64,000 nucleotides of DNA. Source: Stigmatella ashevillena. Lineage in GTDB: Bacteria; Myxococcota; Myxococcia; Myxococcales; Myxococcaceae. This document shows, in pieces, positions 42,777 through 51,478 of this stretch. A model generated the notes under the pieces. It was not told the origin of the DNA and searched no databases. It was given only the letters and a program-made list of their open reading frames with translations. A program made the position numbers and the translations under genes. The stretch spans positions 9,170,425 to 9,234,424 of the forward strand of contig NZ_JAQNDM010000002.1 in NCBI RefSeq assembly GCF_028368975.1, read 5' to 3'. Position 1 is the first letter of the stretch. Each line of letters opens with the position of its first letter.

Positions 42777-45700
42777 GTGACGGACACGAAGATCCACCGG
42801 CCGGTCCTGAACCCAGCGGCGGTCCCCGCCCAGAGCAAGGGGAGTGCGCCCTCCAATGCCGTCGCCCGGCAGGAGGCGCGGCCCGCCGAGGCCAAGAAGG
42901 GTCCGGAGAAGAGTGCCGCCCGCGCTGCCCGGGAGGCGGATGGCTTCGAGTCCACCCGCCGTCCAGGGGCCCGGAGCGCAGATGCGTTCGAGACGCTGGG
43001 ACGAGGAGGGGGCCCCAACGGCGTGGCGGGCTCCCAGGCGGCGATCCCGGTGTCCGTCGCGCCAGGTGTCACGGCTCAACCCACGAAGCGCTCCATCACC
43101 TTCACCTATGACGCGGGGCCACAGAGCCCGCTCACCGACGTGAAGCTCAAGGGGAGCTGGGATGCCAGCGGCCGTCACAACGGCCAGTGGGAGGCGGAGG
43201 CCATCCCCATGCGCTCGCTGGGCAACGGCAAATGGGAGGCCACGGTGGAGTTGCAGGACGATGGTCTGCCCCGGAACTGGGAGTGGGGCGTCACCGGGGA
43301 TGGCCCTTCCGGGGACGACCAGTGGGCGGTGATGGGCGAGGGCAACCTCAAGCTGGACCTCAGCAAGCCTTCGGCCTCCTACGCTCCGACGACCTCCCAT
43401 CTGATGGGCGCGCAGCGGCGGGGCGAGGACCTCGCGTTCCAGTTCTGGGCACCGGACGCGCGGGACGTCCAGGTCAAGGTGACGGACCCCGAGGGCAACG
43501 TTCAGCGGATTCCCCTGGAGCGGAAGGAAGGGGGCGATTGGGGCACGGAGGTGAAGGGCGGTTGGAAGGCCCTGGAAGGCAAGTCCTACGTCTATGAGGT
43601 GGTGGACTCCACGGGGGCGGCCAGCGACCGGCCGGATCCCTACGCCCGGCAGATGATGGGCGAGCAGCGTGGCATCGACCGGCTCTATCTGGACCCGATG
43701 AAGGGCCGGGAAGAGAACCGCTACTTCCCGGGCGCCACCGAGCTGATGCGTTTCACCATCGACGACGAGGCCGATGCCGAGAGTGCCTACCTCGTCCTCA
43801 AGGATGCCAGCGGCCAGCCGCTCTCCGGAGAGGCGCTGCGCGAGCGCCTGGGCGAGTTCGACACCTCGCTCATCGACAAGCTGCACGGGGGGGCGTTCAA
43901 CGACTTCTGGTCAAAGAACGTCGAGGCGGACGGCCGCATCAAGATGACGAACGAGGGTGGGGCGTGGGTCTCCCTCGTCAACAACCCCGAGAAGCTGGCG
44001 GGCCTGCGCTACGAGTTCCAGGTCTTCGAGAAGGATGGGAAGGGCGGCCTGCGGCTGCGCGACGACACGGACGGGGATGGGAAGTACAGCGGCGTGGAGC
44101 GCCGGGCCTCGGCGCACAATGATCCCTGGAGTGATCTGCTCACCACTGGCAGCGGCGTGTCCTTCCGTGGCTCGGTCATCACGGATCCCTCGAGCTTCCA
44201 GTTCAAGCACGACAACGCGCCGCGCGAGAAGGACTCGAGCAAGTGGGTGGTGTATCAGCTCCACGTGGGCAGCTTTCTGGGGGACGCGAAGAACTCGGAC
44301 CGGTCCACCCTGGAGGACCTGCTGGGCAAGCTGGACTACTTCAAGGAGCTGGGGGTCAACACGCTGGAGTTGTTGCCGACCAACGAGGTGGAGGGCAGTC
44401 GCAACTGGGGCTACCTGGGCGTCAACAGCCTGGCGGCGGAGAGCTCGTTCGGGTTCGAGGACGAGAGCGGCCAGTGGGTCAGCGGCACCGAGGCGCTCAA
44501 GCGCTTCATCGATGAGGCGCACGGGCGCGGACTCAACGTCATCTCGGACGTCGTCTACAACCACGTCCACGGGGATTACAACGGCATGTGGAACCTGGGA
44601 GGCCCCCAGAACCCCTACTTCAACTGGTCCAAGGAGCCGGGCCAGTTCGAGCAGCGGGACACGCCCTGGGGCGCGGTGCCCGCGTACCACAACCCCAAGG
44701 TGAAGCAGTTCTTCGTGGACCACGCGGTGCAGCAGATCTCCGAGCTGAAGTTCGACGGGCTCCGCTTCGACTTCACCGAGCCCATCAAGGGGGTGGGAGG
44801 CAAGGACGGATGGGAGATGCTCCGGGAGATCAACCGTCAGGTGCACTTCGTCAACCCCGACGCTTGGACGGTGGCGGAGCAGTTCGACTATGACCCGTCC
44901 ATCTCCCGGCCCGCCCAAGCGGATGGGACGGGCGGTGGCTTCGATGCGCAGTGGTACACCGAGTACCAGCACCGCCTGATCAACGACAACAGCCATCCGG
45001 GTCTCATCCAGGCGGCGTCGCGCGGCATGCCCACGGACATGGATGCCTTCGTCAACCTGATGACGCAACCCCGGGGCCTGGACGAGTGGAAGAAGGCGCT
45101 CACCATCATCTCCAACCACGACGAGGTGGGTAACGCGCAGCGCACCATGAATACCGCCGAGGGCGCCCACCCGACGGATTTTCCGGACCAGTGGTCTCGC
45201 AACGCGGCGCGCTTCGCGGCGGGCATCGGCTTTGCCTCTCCGGGCATCCCCATGTTCTTCCAAGGGGATGAGTCCGGCGCGCAGAACGACTTCCGTTGGG
45301 GCAATCCCTCCACCTGGGACAGTGGCTGGAGTTGGGAGTCGTTGGGCAAGGACTGGAACTGGGACAAGGTGACCTTCAACGATGGGCAGAAGGCCACCTA
45401 TGAGCGGCTGCTGTCGCTGCCTCCCGAGACTCGCGCGCAGGATGCCGCCTACCAGGGGCTGGGAGCCGAGGATCACCAGGTCTTCGAGCACCTGGCGGGA
45501 CTCGAGCCGGGGCAGCGCACGGAGGCCATGCTGGACATCACCCGCAAGCAGCAGTTCCAGTTCTACAAGGATGCCATTGCGCTGCGTCACTCCAGCCCGG
45601 CCTTCCAGGCGGATGCCGAGGTGAAGCGCGTCTACACGCACAACGCGGACTCGGTGATGGCCTTCTCCCGCAAGTCCGGCAATGAGGAGTACCTGGTCAT

Positions 45701-45896
45701 CGGCAGCCTCAATCGTCAGAGCCTGGAGGGCTACGCCCTGCCCCTGCCTGCCGGGAACTGGAAGGAGGTGCTGAACAGCGATGCCGGCACCTACGGCGGC
45801 AACAACGTCGGCAACTTTGGAGGCACACTCACCGGGGGCGGCAACACGAAGGTCAACCTGCCGGCCGCAGGCTATGTGGTTCTGAAGAGGGTGTAA
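42777..45896 (+). CDS. GH13 alpha-amylase-family enzyme with CBM48, no Sec signal
   Basis: 1039 residues from GTG 42777, six bases after GGCGGAG. The first 90 residues are Pro/Ala/Arg-rich and disordered. A beta domain follows, then CBM48 (about 205-290, DLAFQFWAPDARDVQVKV), a linker domain, and GH13 (about 475-900). Catalytic motifs: DVVYNHVHGD, nucleophile D665 in GLRFDFTEP, acid/base E701 in VAEQFDYDP, and D782 in SNHDEVGN. CBM48 plus GH13 is the layout of branching/debranching enzymes (GlgB, GlgX, TreZ, pullulanase), but it is longer than GlgB and the exact reaction cannot be set. No signal peptide, so either cytosolic glycogen metabolism or non-Sec export. Confidence 0.88.
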   Translation: MTDTKIHRPVLNPAAVPAQSKGSAPSNAVARQEARPAEAKKGPEKSAARAAREADGFESTRRPGARSADAFETLGRGGGPNGVAGSQAAIPVSVAPGVTAQPTKRSITFTYDAGPQSPLTDVKLKGSWDASGRHNGQWEAEAIPMRSLGNGKWEATVELQDDGLPRNWEWGVTGDGPSGDDQWAVMGEGNLKLDLSKPSASYAPTTSHLMGAQRRGEDLAFQFWAPDARDVQVKVTDPEGNVQRIPLERKEGGDWGTEVKGGWKALEGKSYVYEVVDSTGAASDRPDPYARQMMGEQRGIDRLYLDPMKGREENRYFPGATELMRFTIDDEADAESAYLVLKDASGQPLSGEALRERLGEFDTSLIDKLHGGAFNDFWSKNVEADGRIKMTNEGGAWVSLVNNPEKLAGLRYEFQVFEKDGKGGLRLRDDTDGDGKYSGVERRASAHNDPWSDLLTTGSGVSFRGSVITDPSSFQFKHDNAPREKDSSKWVVYQLHVGSFLGDAKNSDRSTLEDLLGKLDYFKELGVNTLELLPTNEVEGSRNWGYLGVNSLAAESSFGFEDESGQWVSGTEALKRFIDEAHGRGLNVISDVVYNHVHGDYNGMWNLGGPQNPYFNWSKEPGQFEQRDTPWGAVPAYHNPKVKQFFVDHAVQQISELKFDGLRFDFTEPIKGVGGKDGWEMLREINRQVHFVNPDAWTVAEQFDYDPSISRPAQADGTGGGFDAQWYTEYQHRLINDNSHPGLIQAASRGMPTDMDAFVNLMTQPRGLDEWKKALTIISNHDEVGNAQRTMNTAEGAHPTDFPDQWSRNAARFAAGIGFASPGIPMFFQGDESGAQNDFRWGNPSTWDSGWSWESLGKDWNWDKVTFNDGQKATYERLLSLPPETRAQDAAYQGLGAEDHQVFEHLAGLEPGQRTEAMLDITRKQQFQFYKDAIALRHSSPAFQADAEVKRVYTHNADSVMAFSRKSGNEEYLVIGSLNRQSLEGYALPLPAGNWKEVLNSDAGTYGGNNVGNFGGTLTGGGNTKVNLPAAGYVVLKRV

Positions 45897-46104
45897 TTTC
45901 TTACCTGGGAGTGTGGGTGGGTGGGGTAACCCATCGGGTCAAGGAATTATTCATGGCATCCAGCTAAAGAGGATTTTACCTTTTTTGCGGGGATCGATTA
46001 TGTAGGGGGCGCCTGGGCATCTACCGGGCGCTCACCCTGGCCTGTCCAAGGTGTATCTTGGAAAGGGATCGATCGTTGCCTGGCACCATGGGGGGAGCAC
46101 TCTG

Positions 46105-48387
46105 ATGGATCAGTGGGCTCTTCGCTTCTTCGAGTCGTCAACCGAGCTGCTTGCCGTGCTCCACCCGGACGGGAGGATTCTCCAGGCCAATGCCGCCTGG
46201 AGGGGCGCGGTGGGCTGGCCTCCCGAGGCATTGAAGGCCGGAGGCTGCCGGAGCTTCGTGCATCCAGAGGATCTCGAGGCCATGGACGCCCAGCTGCGCG
46301 GGCTGGGGGGCCGTGAGGGGCGTGCGGACCTGTATTGCCGCTGGCGGTGTCAGGATGGTTCCTGGGTGAGGTTGTCCTGGCGCGTGGTGTCCTCGGGGGA
46401 GGAGGGGCTGCTGTTCTGTACGGTGAAACCCCCGGAGCCCCCCGAACTCACGCCAGAGGCCGGGTCCTGGAGCATGAGCGACAGTCTGCCTTTCGGGCTC
46501 TATCTCCTGGAGGCACGCTCGGACAGGATCCTCTACGCCAACCACCGCTTCTGCCAGATGGCGGGCATCGAAGAGGTGGAGGCGCTGATCCGGCAAGGCT
46601 CGCTCTCTCATTCCCAGCTGATTCAGCACCACCTCTCGGCACAGAATGCGAAGGCCTTCTTTCAGGCCGTGGCCAACCAGGGGACGCCGCCGCCGATCGG
46701 GCTGCAAGAGCGTGAGGTGATGTTGGCGAGCGGAAGGCTCCTGCGCCGGCTCTCGACGCCCATGACCACGGCCGATGGCAAGATGTCCTCCGTCCTCTAT
46801 CTGTTCGAGGATGTCACCGAGCGTCGGCGCACCGAGAATGCGCTCCTGTCCTCGGAGCAGAACTTCCACAAGCTCATCGAGGGCATGCCGGACGGTGTCT
46901 TCGTGCACCGGAACCGGCGATTCATCTACGTCAACAATTCCCTGCGGATGGCGCTCGGCTACGAGCACGTGAGAGAGCTCATCGGCAAGCCCATCTGGAG
47001 CATCGTCCACCCGGATGATCTCGGCGTTGTCCGGGAGCGCGTCCACACGGTGGCCGACATGAGGGAGATCGCCCCGTTGGAGGAGATCCGCTACCTGCGG
47101 CGGGATGGCTCCTGGTACGACGCCGAGAGCACGGGGGTGCCCGTCGAGTTCGATGGCGAGGAAGCCGTGGTGGTGATCGCGCGTGACATCACCGAGCGCA
47201 AGCGGATGCAGGCGCAGCTGCTGCAAACCGACCGGATGGCGCTGGTGGGAACGCTCGCCGCAGGGGTCGGACATGAAATCAACAACCCCCTGTCTTACGT
47301 GCTCGCCAACCTCAACCTGGCCCTGGAGGCGCTGCGGTTGCCCACCCAGGAGTGTGAGTGCTCCCTGGAGGCGGCCGGGACGCCTGGGTATGCCGCGAAC
47401 CTCCGGGAGATGGAGGAACTGCTCCAGGAGGCTCAGGAGGGGGCCACCCGGGTGCGCAACATCGTGCGCGATCTCAAGAGCTTCTCCCGGCAGGATGCGG
47501 AGCGAAGGACCGAGGTGGATGTGCAGGAGTCGCTCGACTTCTCCATCAAGATGGCCTCGGTCGAGCTGCGTCACCGGGCGCACCTCATCCGGAAGTACGA
47601 GCCCGTGCCGTCCGTCTACGCGGATACCTCTCGCCTGGGGCAGGTCTTCCTCAACCTGTTGATGAACGCGGCCCAGGCCATCCCCGAGGGGAGCACCACC
47701 GGCAACCACATCACCGTCTGGGTCCGCCCGGGTCCGCCTGGCCAGGTGGCCGTGGATGTCAGTGACACCGGCGCGGGCATCTCTCCCGAGGTGCAGGACC
47801 GCATCTTCGATCCGTTCTTCACCACCAAGCCCGTGGGGATCGGAACGGGGCTGGGACTCTCCATCTGCCATGGAATCATCCGCAGCCTGGGGGGGGAGAT
47901 CTTCGTGCGCAGCGAGCTGGGCAAGGGCACCACCTTCACCGTGCTGCTGCCAGCGGCTTCTCCTTCCTGGAAGCCGGTTCCTCTGGCTTCGGCCGTGCCA
48001 GCACGCCGCGCCGGGTCCAGTGGCCGCATCCTGGTCATCGACGATGAGCCCGCGGTGGGGCGCTCGCTCGCGCGCCTCATTGGCTCTCCGCATCAAGTGA
48101 CGGTCGTGGAGAGCGGACGCGATGGCATGGCGAAGTTGTCCTCCTCCGAGCCATTCGATGTCGTCGTCTGCGACCTGATGATGCCGGACGTCACGGGGAT
48201 GGATGTTTATGAACGGGTATGCGAAGCCAGGCCTGAGCTGGCCGGGCGCTTCATCTTCATCACGGGGGGCTCGTTCACCCCGCGCGCGCGCCAGTTCCTG
48301 GAGTCCGTCCCGGAGCAATGGCTCGAAAAGCCGTTTGACGAGCAGCAGCTTCACCTGTTCATCGAGAAGGCCCTGAACAGTCATTGA
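46105..48387 (+). CDS. Hybrid histidine kinase (PAS-PAS-PAS-HisKA-HATPase-REC)
   Basis: 760 residues from ATG 46105, preceded by GGGGGAG. No membrane segments, so probably soluble. PAS-like domains at about 1-105 (STELLAVLHPDGRILQAN), 120-240 (ILYANHRFCQMAGIEEVEAL) and 255-375 (FIYVNNSLRMALGYEHVREL). HisKA with H390 in GVGHEINNPLSYVLANLNL; HATPase with MNAAQAIPEG, VSDTGAGI, FFTTKPVGIGTGLGLS; then a C-terminal receiver domain (about 640-760) with phospho-acceptor D690 in VVVCDLMMPDVTGM. The kinase core resembles that encoded at 40501-42186. Downstream output unknown. Confidence 0.93.
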   Translation: MDQWALRFFESSTELLAVLHPDGRILQANAAWRGAVGWPPEALKAGGCRSFVHPEDLEAMDAQLRGLGGREGRADLYCRWRCQDGSWVRLSWRVVSSGEEGLLFCTVKPPEPPELTPEAGSWSMSDSLPFGLYLLEARSDRILYANHRFCQMAGIEEVEALIRQGSLSHSQLIQHHLSAQNAKAFFQAVANQGTPPPIGLQEREVMLASGRLLRRLSTPMTTADGKMSSVLYLFEDVTERRRTENALLSSEQNFHKLIEGMPDGVFVHRNRRFIYVNNSLRMALGYEHVRELIGKPIWSIVHPDDLGVVRERVHTVADMREIAPLEEIRYLRRDGSWYDAESTGVPVEFDGEEAVVVIARDITERKRMQAQLLQTDRMALVGTLAAGVGHEINNPLSYVLANLNLALEALRLPTQECECSLEAAGTPGYAANLREMEELLQEAQEGATRVRNIVRDLKSFSRQDAERRTEVDVQESLDFSIKMASVELRHRAHLIRKYEPVPSVYADTSRLGQVFLNLLMNAAQAIPEGSTTGNHITVWVRPGPPGQVAVDVSDTGAGISPEVQDRIFDPFFTTKPVGIGTGLGLSICHGIIRSLGGEIFVRSELGKGTTFTVLLPAASPSWKPVPLASAVPARRAGSSGRILVIDDEPAVGRSLARLIGSPHQVTVVESGRDGMAKLSSSEPFDVVVCDLMMPDVTGMDVYERVCEARPELAGRFIFITGGSFTPRARQFLESVPEQWLEKPFDEQQLHLFIEKALNSH

Positions 48388-48437
48388 GTCCGGCAGGTGG
48401 TTGCGATCCCTTCCCTGATTTGAGCAAGGACCCGCGG

Positions 48438-49517
48438 ATGCTTGATGGTCATTTCGTGATTGATGCGGTTACTCACGCCTACAACCTTCACCCCTCCAAT
48501 TACCGCGCAGGCCGGTATGCCGAGTCGTTGGCCCAGCTCATCTTCGGGCTGCACAACACCTTCTCGGACGACGCGTACCGGATTCCAGAGCCGGAGCGGT
48601 TCCTCAAGAACTGGTCGGTCCGGGAACTGGCGCACATGCTCTTCGCCGAGAGTGATATCGACCTGGCCGTCTACCATGTCCTGCCGCTCCAGACGCTCTA
48701 CCACGACGGGCTGTGCTCGTATGAGAAGGCGCTGACCATCAAGCGGCGCTATCCGGATCGCTTTCTGATCTACGCGGGGGTCGATCCCCTGCGCGGCACG
48801 GCGGCATTGGAGGATCTCGAGCAGCAGGTGGAGACGCTCCAGCCGAATGGCTTGAAGCTCTACCCCGCGGCCTGGCTGGGCGAGTCCTTCCGTCATACCG
48901 GCTGGCGCATGGATGATGCGCGCATTGCGTTTCCGCTCTTCGAGCGGGCCCTCAAGCTGGGCATCAAGAACGTCGCGGTCCACAAGGGGTTGCCCATGGG
49001 GGCTGTTCCCATCGAGGCCTACAAGGTGGATGACATCGGCGGCGCGGCGGATGCCTTCCCCGGACTGAACTTCGAGATCGTCCACGGGGGCATGGCGTTC
49101 CTCGATGAGACTGGAATGCAGCTGTCGCTGTTTCCCAACGTGTACGTCAACCTGGAGGTGACCGGGGCGCTCATCGTGAAGCGCGAGCGCTGGTTCGCCG
49201 AGGCGCTGGCCGCGCTGCTGAAGTGGGCGGGCCCAGCACGCATCATGTGGGGCTCGGGCGCGGTCTTCTGCCACCCGCAGCCGGCCATTCACAAGTTCTG
49301 GCACCACTTCCAGTTGCCGGCCGATCTGGTGAGCGTCGCGGGCATGCAGGTGACGCCAGAGATCAAACGAATGATCTTGTGCGACAACTACGCGCGCTAC
49401 GCAGGCATCGACATCGCAGCCCACAAAGCGCGCCTGGCCAACGACAGTTTCTCCAAGCTGCATGGCGGCACGCGGGCGGCGCCCTACAGTTTCCAGGGGG
49501 ATGGCCATGACGATTGA
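48438..49517 (+). CDS. Amidohydrolase-family (TIM-barrel) protein
   Basis: 359 residues from ATG 48438; an upstream in-frame ATG at 48384 overlaps the kinase gene and adds a non-conserved leader. The metal-dependent hydrolase fold (amidohydrolase_2, ACMSD/PDC-hydrolase type) is suggested by DGHFVIDAVTHAYNL at the N terminus, FLIYAGVDPLRG, LKLYPAAW, VAVHKGLPMG, FEIVHGGMAFLDE and RIMWGSGAVFCHP. The substrate is not evident. The N-terminal H-x-H is replaced by T-H-A-Y, so its metal site may differ. It overlaps the MIP18-like gene by 11 bp, a sign of coupled function. Confidence 0.82.
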   Translation: MLDGHFVIDAVTHAYNLHPSNYRAGRYAESLAQLIFGLHNTFSDDAYRIPEPERFLKNWSVRELAHMLFAESDIDLAVYHVLPLQTLYHDGLCSYEKALTIKRRYPDRFLIYAGVDPLRGTAALEDLEQQVETLQPNGLKLYPAAWLGESFRHTGWRMDDARIAFPLFERALKLGIKNVAVHKGLPMGAVPIEAYKVDDIGGAADAFPGLNFEIVHGGMAFLDETGMQLSLFPNVYVNLEVTGALIVKRERWFAEALAALLKWAGPARIMWGSGAVFCHPQPAIHKFWHHFQLPADLVSVAGMQVTPEIKRMILCDNYARYAGIDIAAHKARLANDSFSKLHGGTRAAPYSFQGDGHDD

Positions 49518-49869
49518 AGAGGAGTTGCTCGGCCAGATCGAATCCATTCCGGATCCTTGCAGCCTCGCCACGGGGGTGCCGCTGGGCATTCGCGAGATGG
49601 GACTGATTCAGGCCCTCGAGTACGCCGGAGGCCGGGTGACGGTGCGCATGCAGATCACCTCACCCATGTGCATGATGGCGGCCTATTTCATGCGGGAGAT
49701 TGAGCAGCGTCTGGCCGCACGCGCGGACGTCCAATCCGTTCATGTGGTGTTCGACCATGAACTCAACTGGAAGCCCGAGGACATCTCCGCCGAGGCGCGC
49801 CAGCGGCTGCTGGAGCGTCGCATCAGGACCCTCGGCGGGAGGTTGTTGCCAAGCCCTTCCTCCGGATGA
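49507..49869 (+). CDS. MIP18/PaaD-like (DUF59) protein
   Basis: 120 residues from ATG 49507, preceded by AGGGGG at six bases. Family features: EELLGQIESIPDPCSLATG with the conserved D-P-C, then GLIQALEYAGGRVTVRMQITSPMCMMAAYFMREIEQRL, and VHVVFDHELNWKPEDIS. DUF59 proteins act in Fe-S cluster assembly or, like PaaD, in oxygenase maturation. It is translationally coupled to the amidohydrolase upstream, so it may serve that enzyme or a common pathway (inference). Confidence 0.82.
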   Translation: MTIEEELLGQIESIPDPCSLATGVPLGIREMGLIQALEYAGGRVTVRMQITSPMCMMAAYFMREIEQRLAARADVQSVHVVFDHELNWKPEDISAEARQRLLERRIRTLGGRLLPSPSSG

Positions 49870-49881
49870 GCGGAGAGGGGC

Positions 49882-51411
49882 CTATGGGGCGTGCAGCACG
49901 CTCGTGAGGGTCTCGGCCACCGCGTAGTCCACCAAGGTGTTCAGCTGGTACGGGGAGCGGGTGAGGTCCACGCCCGGCGTCAACATCGCGCCAATGCGCA
50001 CGACGTAGGCCTGCTCCGGTTGGAGCACCCCCGGGGGAATCCGCACCTGCCGCTGGGCGGTGAGGAGTGTGGCGACCGTCTCCGTGTACGTGAAGTCCGG
50101 TTCCCCTGACTCCTTGTAGAGCCGGAAGATGCGCACGTCGTACACGTTCGCGGTGCCCACCGAGGGCGCCTCCCAGGTGAGCAGGGGAGTCCGCGAGGTG
50201 AGATCGTGCTCCTGCTGCGCGTCGCGGCCGTCCACCTGGAGCCGTGTGGGCGGGGAGAGCCGTGCCTCCACGGGCCGAGAGAGGAAGGCTTGGAGTTCGG
50301 CTTGGTCCACCAGAGAGGCCCCGACCGTGCCGGTCGTCCCGCGCAGCCGCAGGGGAAGCTGGTAACGGTGGACGACGTTCGCCACCACCCCCCACGTGGC
50401 GGGATAGGGGTCGCCGTACACCACGGTGGCCTTCACATCCTGGCTGGCCGCGAGGATGCTGCCAGAGAGCAACTCGCCCGCATACCCCACCACCCCTTGC
50501 GCGACCCCGCCCGGCGCGGGCGCCAGGATGAGGGTGTGCCGCACGGAGGAGGTGCCCAGGGGCACTGCCAGGGGGTGCACCGCCGCGCGGTGAACCTCGA
50601 AGCTCGAGCGTCTCCAGTCCACCGTGGCCTCCTTCATCGCCACGGGCTGGAAGGTGCCCGCGAGCGGGGTGGCCTGACCGTTCGTCTGAAACGTCGTCTG
50701 GGTCAGGGACAGCGCCCGGGTGATGCTCCGGTAGTTCAAGTCTCCTGACGTGTTGGACTGGCTTTGCAGCACATAGAGGCGGTCTCCCCTCGTTTCGTCG
50801 ATCACCTCCTGGCGTCCAAAGGACGAGCGGTAGTGCCCGGGCTGTCCCGTGAGCTGCGTACTGCCGGCAGGGGGCTCGCTCTCCAAGACAATCAGGCCGG
50901 CGGCCCCCGCGTTGGGCGCCACCATCTCGAAGTTGGGGCGGGCATCCAGCGGGGCCAGCCCTTCCACGGTCATCGTCACCGGGAGCCCCGCGGTCACGGT
51001 GACGACGCCCTCCCGGCCCAGGACGTATTCGTCGAGGTCCAACTGCCGGTGCCCGGTGACGACGTACGTCCCCGAGCCTCGCTTCAGGTAGTAGGGGGTA
51101 TCTTGCGGCACGTCGTCGAACCGGAAGGTGCCCTCTCCTGTGACGATGACCGGCCGTGTCTCGAAGGCATCGCCCTGGGGGATGAGGACCGACAGCGAGT
51201 CGATGACGCCCGTGGTGTCCCGGGCGCGCGTGTCGCCCGTCTCGAGCCGGCGGGTGATGGAGCGCTGGCCTGTGACGCTGTCCTGCGCTTCGCCCGAAGG
51301 GGGAGGGGAGGACGCGTCGTCTCCACAGGAGAGGGCCGACACGCCCAGAGGCAGCAGCAGGGCGGTGAGGAGACGGACGGACGTCCAGGCGCGAGGGAAG
51401 GGCAGGGGCAT
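49882..51411 (-). CDS. Large predicted lipoprotein of unknown function
   Basis: About 509 residues. The N terminus has a basic start, a hydrophobic core and a lipobox-like GVSALSCGDD, so it is likely a lipoprotein facing the periplasm or cell surface. The body is beta-rich: FRFDDVPQDTPYYLKRGSGTYVV is reminiscent of carboxypeptidase-regulatory/CNA-B-like domains, and the last ~100 residues (TPLLTWEAPSVGTANVYDVRIFRL) resemble an FN3-like fold. No catalytic motif. ATG 51411 or an in-frame GTG at 51423 could be the start. It ends 12 bp from the MIP18-like gene, tail to tail. Confidence 0.8.
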   Translation of the reverse strand: MPLPFPRAWTSVRLLTALLLPLGVSALSCGDDASSPPPSGEAQDSVTGQRSITRRLETGDTRARDTTGVIDSLSVLIPQGDAFETRPVIVTGEGTFRFDDVPQDTPYYLKRGSGTYVVTGHRQLDLDEYVLGREGVVTVTAGLPVTMTVEGLAPLDARPNFEMVAPNAGAAGLIVLESEPPAGSTQLTGQPGHYRSSFGRQEVIDETRGDRLYVLQSQSNTSGDLNYRSITRALSLTQTTFQTNGQATPLAGTFQPVAMKEATVDWRRSSFEVHRAAVHPLAVPLGTSSVRHTLILAPAPGGVAQGVVGYAGELLSGSILAASQDVKATVVYGDPYPATWGVVANVVHRYQLPLRLRGTTGTVGASLVDQAELQAFLSRPVEARLSPPTRLQVDGRDAQQEHDLTSRTPLLTWEAPSVGTANVYDVRIFRLYKESGEPDFTYTETVATLLTAQRQVRIPPGVLQPEQAYVVRIGAMLTPGVDLTRSPYQLNTLVDYAVAETLTSVLHAP

Positions 51412-51478
51412 GGGGACACGCACGGGACGGAGCCTAGCCTCCTGGGCATTCGATGGACTTGGGGATTATGATTCCCCT

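Noticed and set aside
45897-46104. Repeated GGGATCGAT upstream of the hybrid kinase
   Set aside because: Two short copies 70-odd bases apart may be chance; no palindromic arrangement or promoter link was convincing.
46138-48384. 748-codon minus-strand open frame
   Set aside because: Exact shadow of the hybrid histidine kinase; no ribosome site or recognisable domain.
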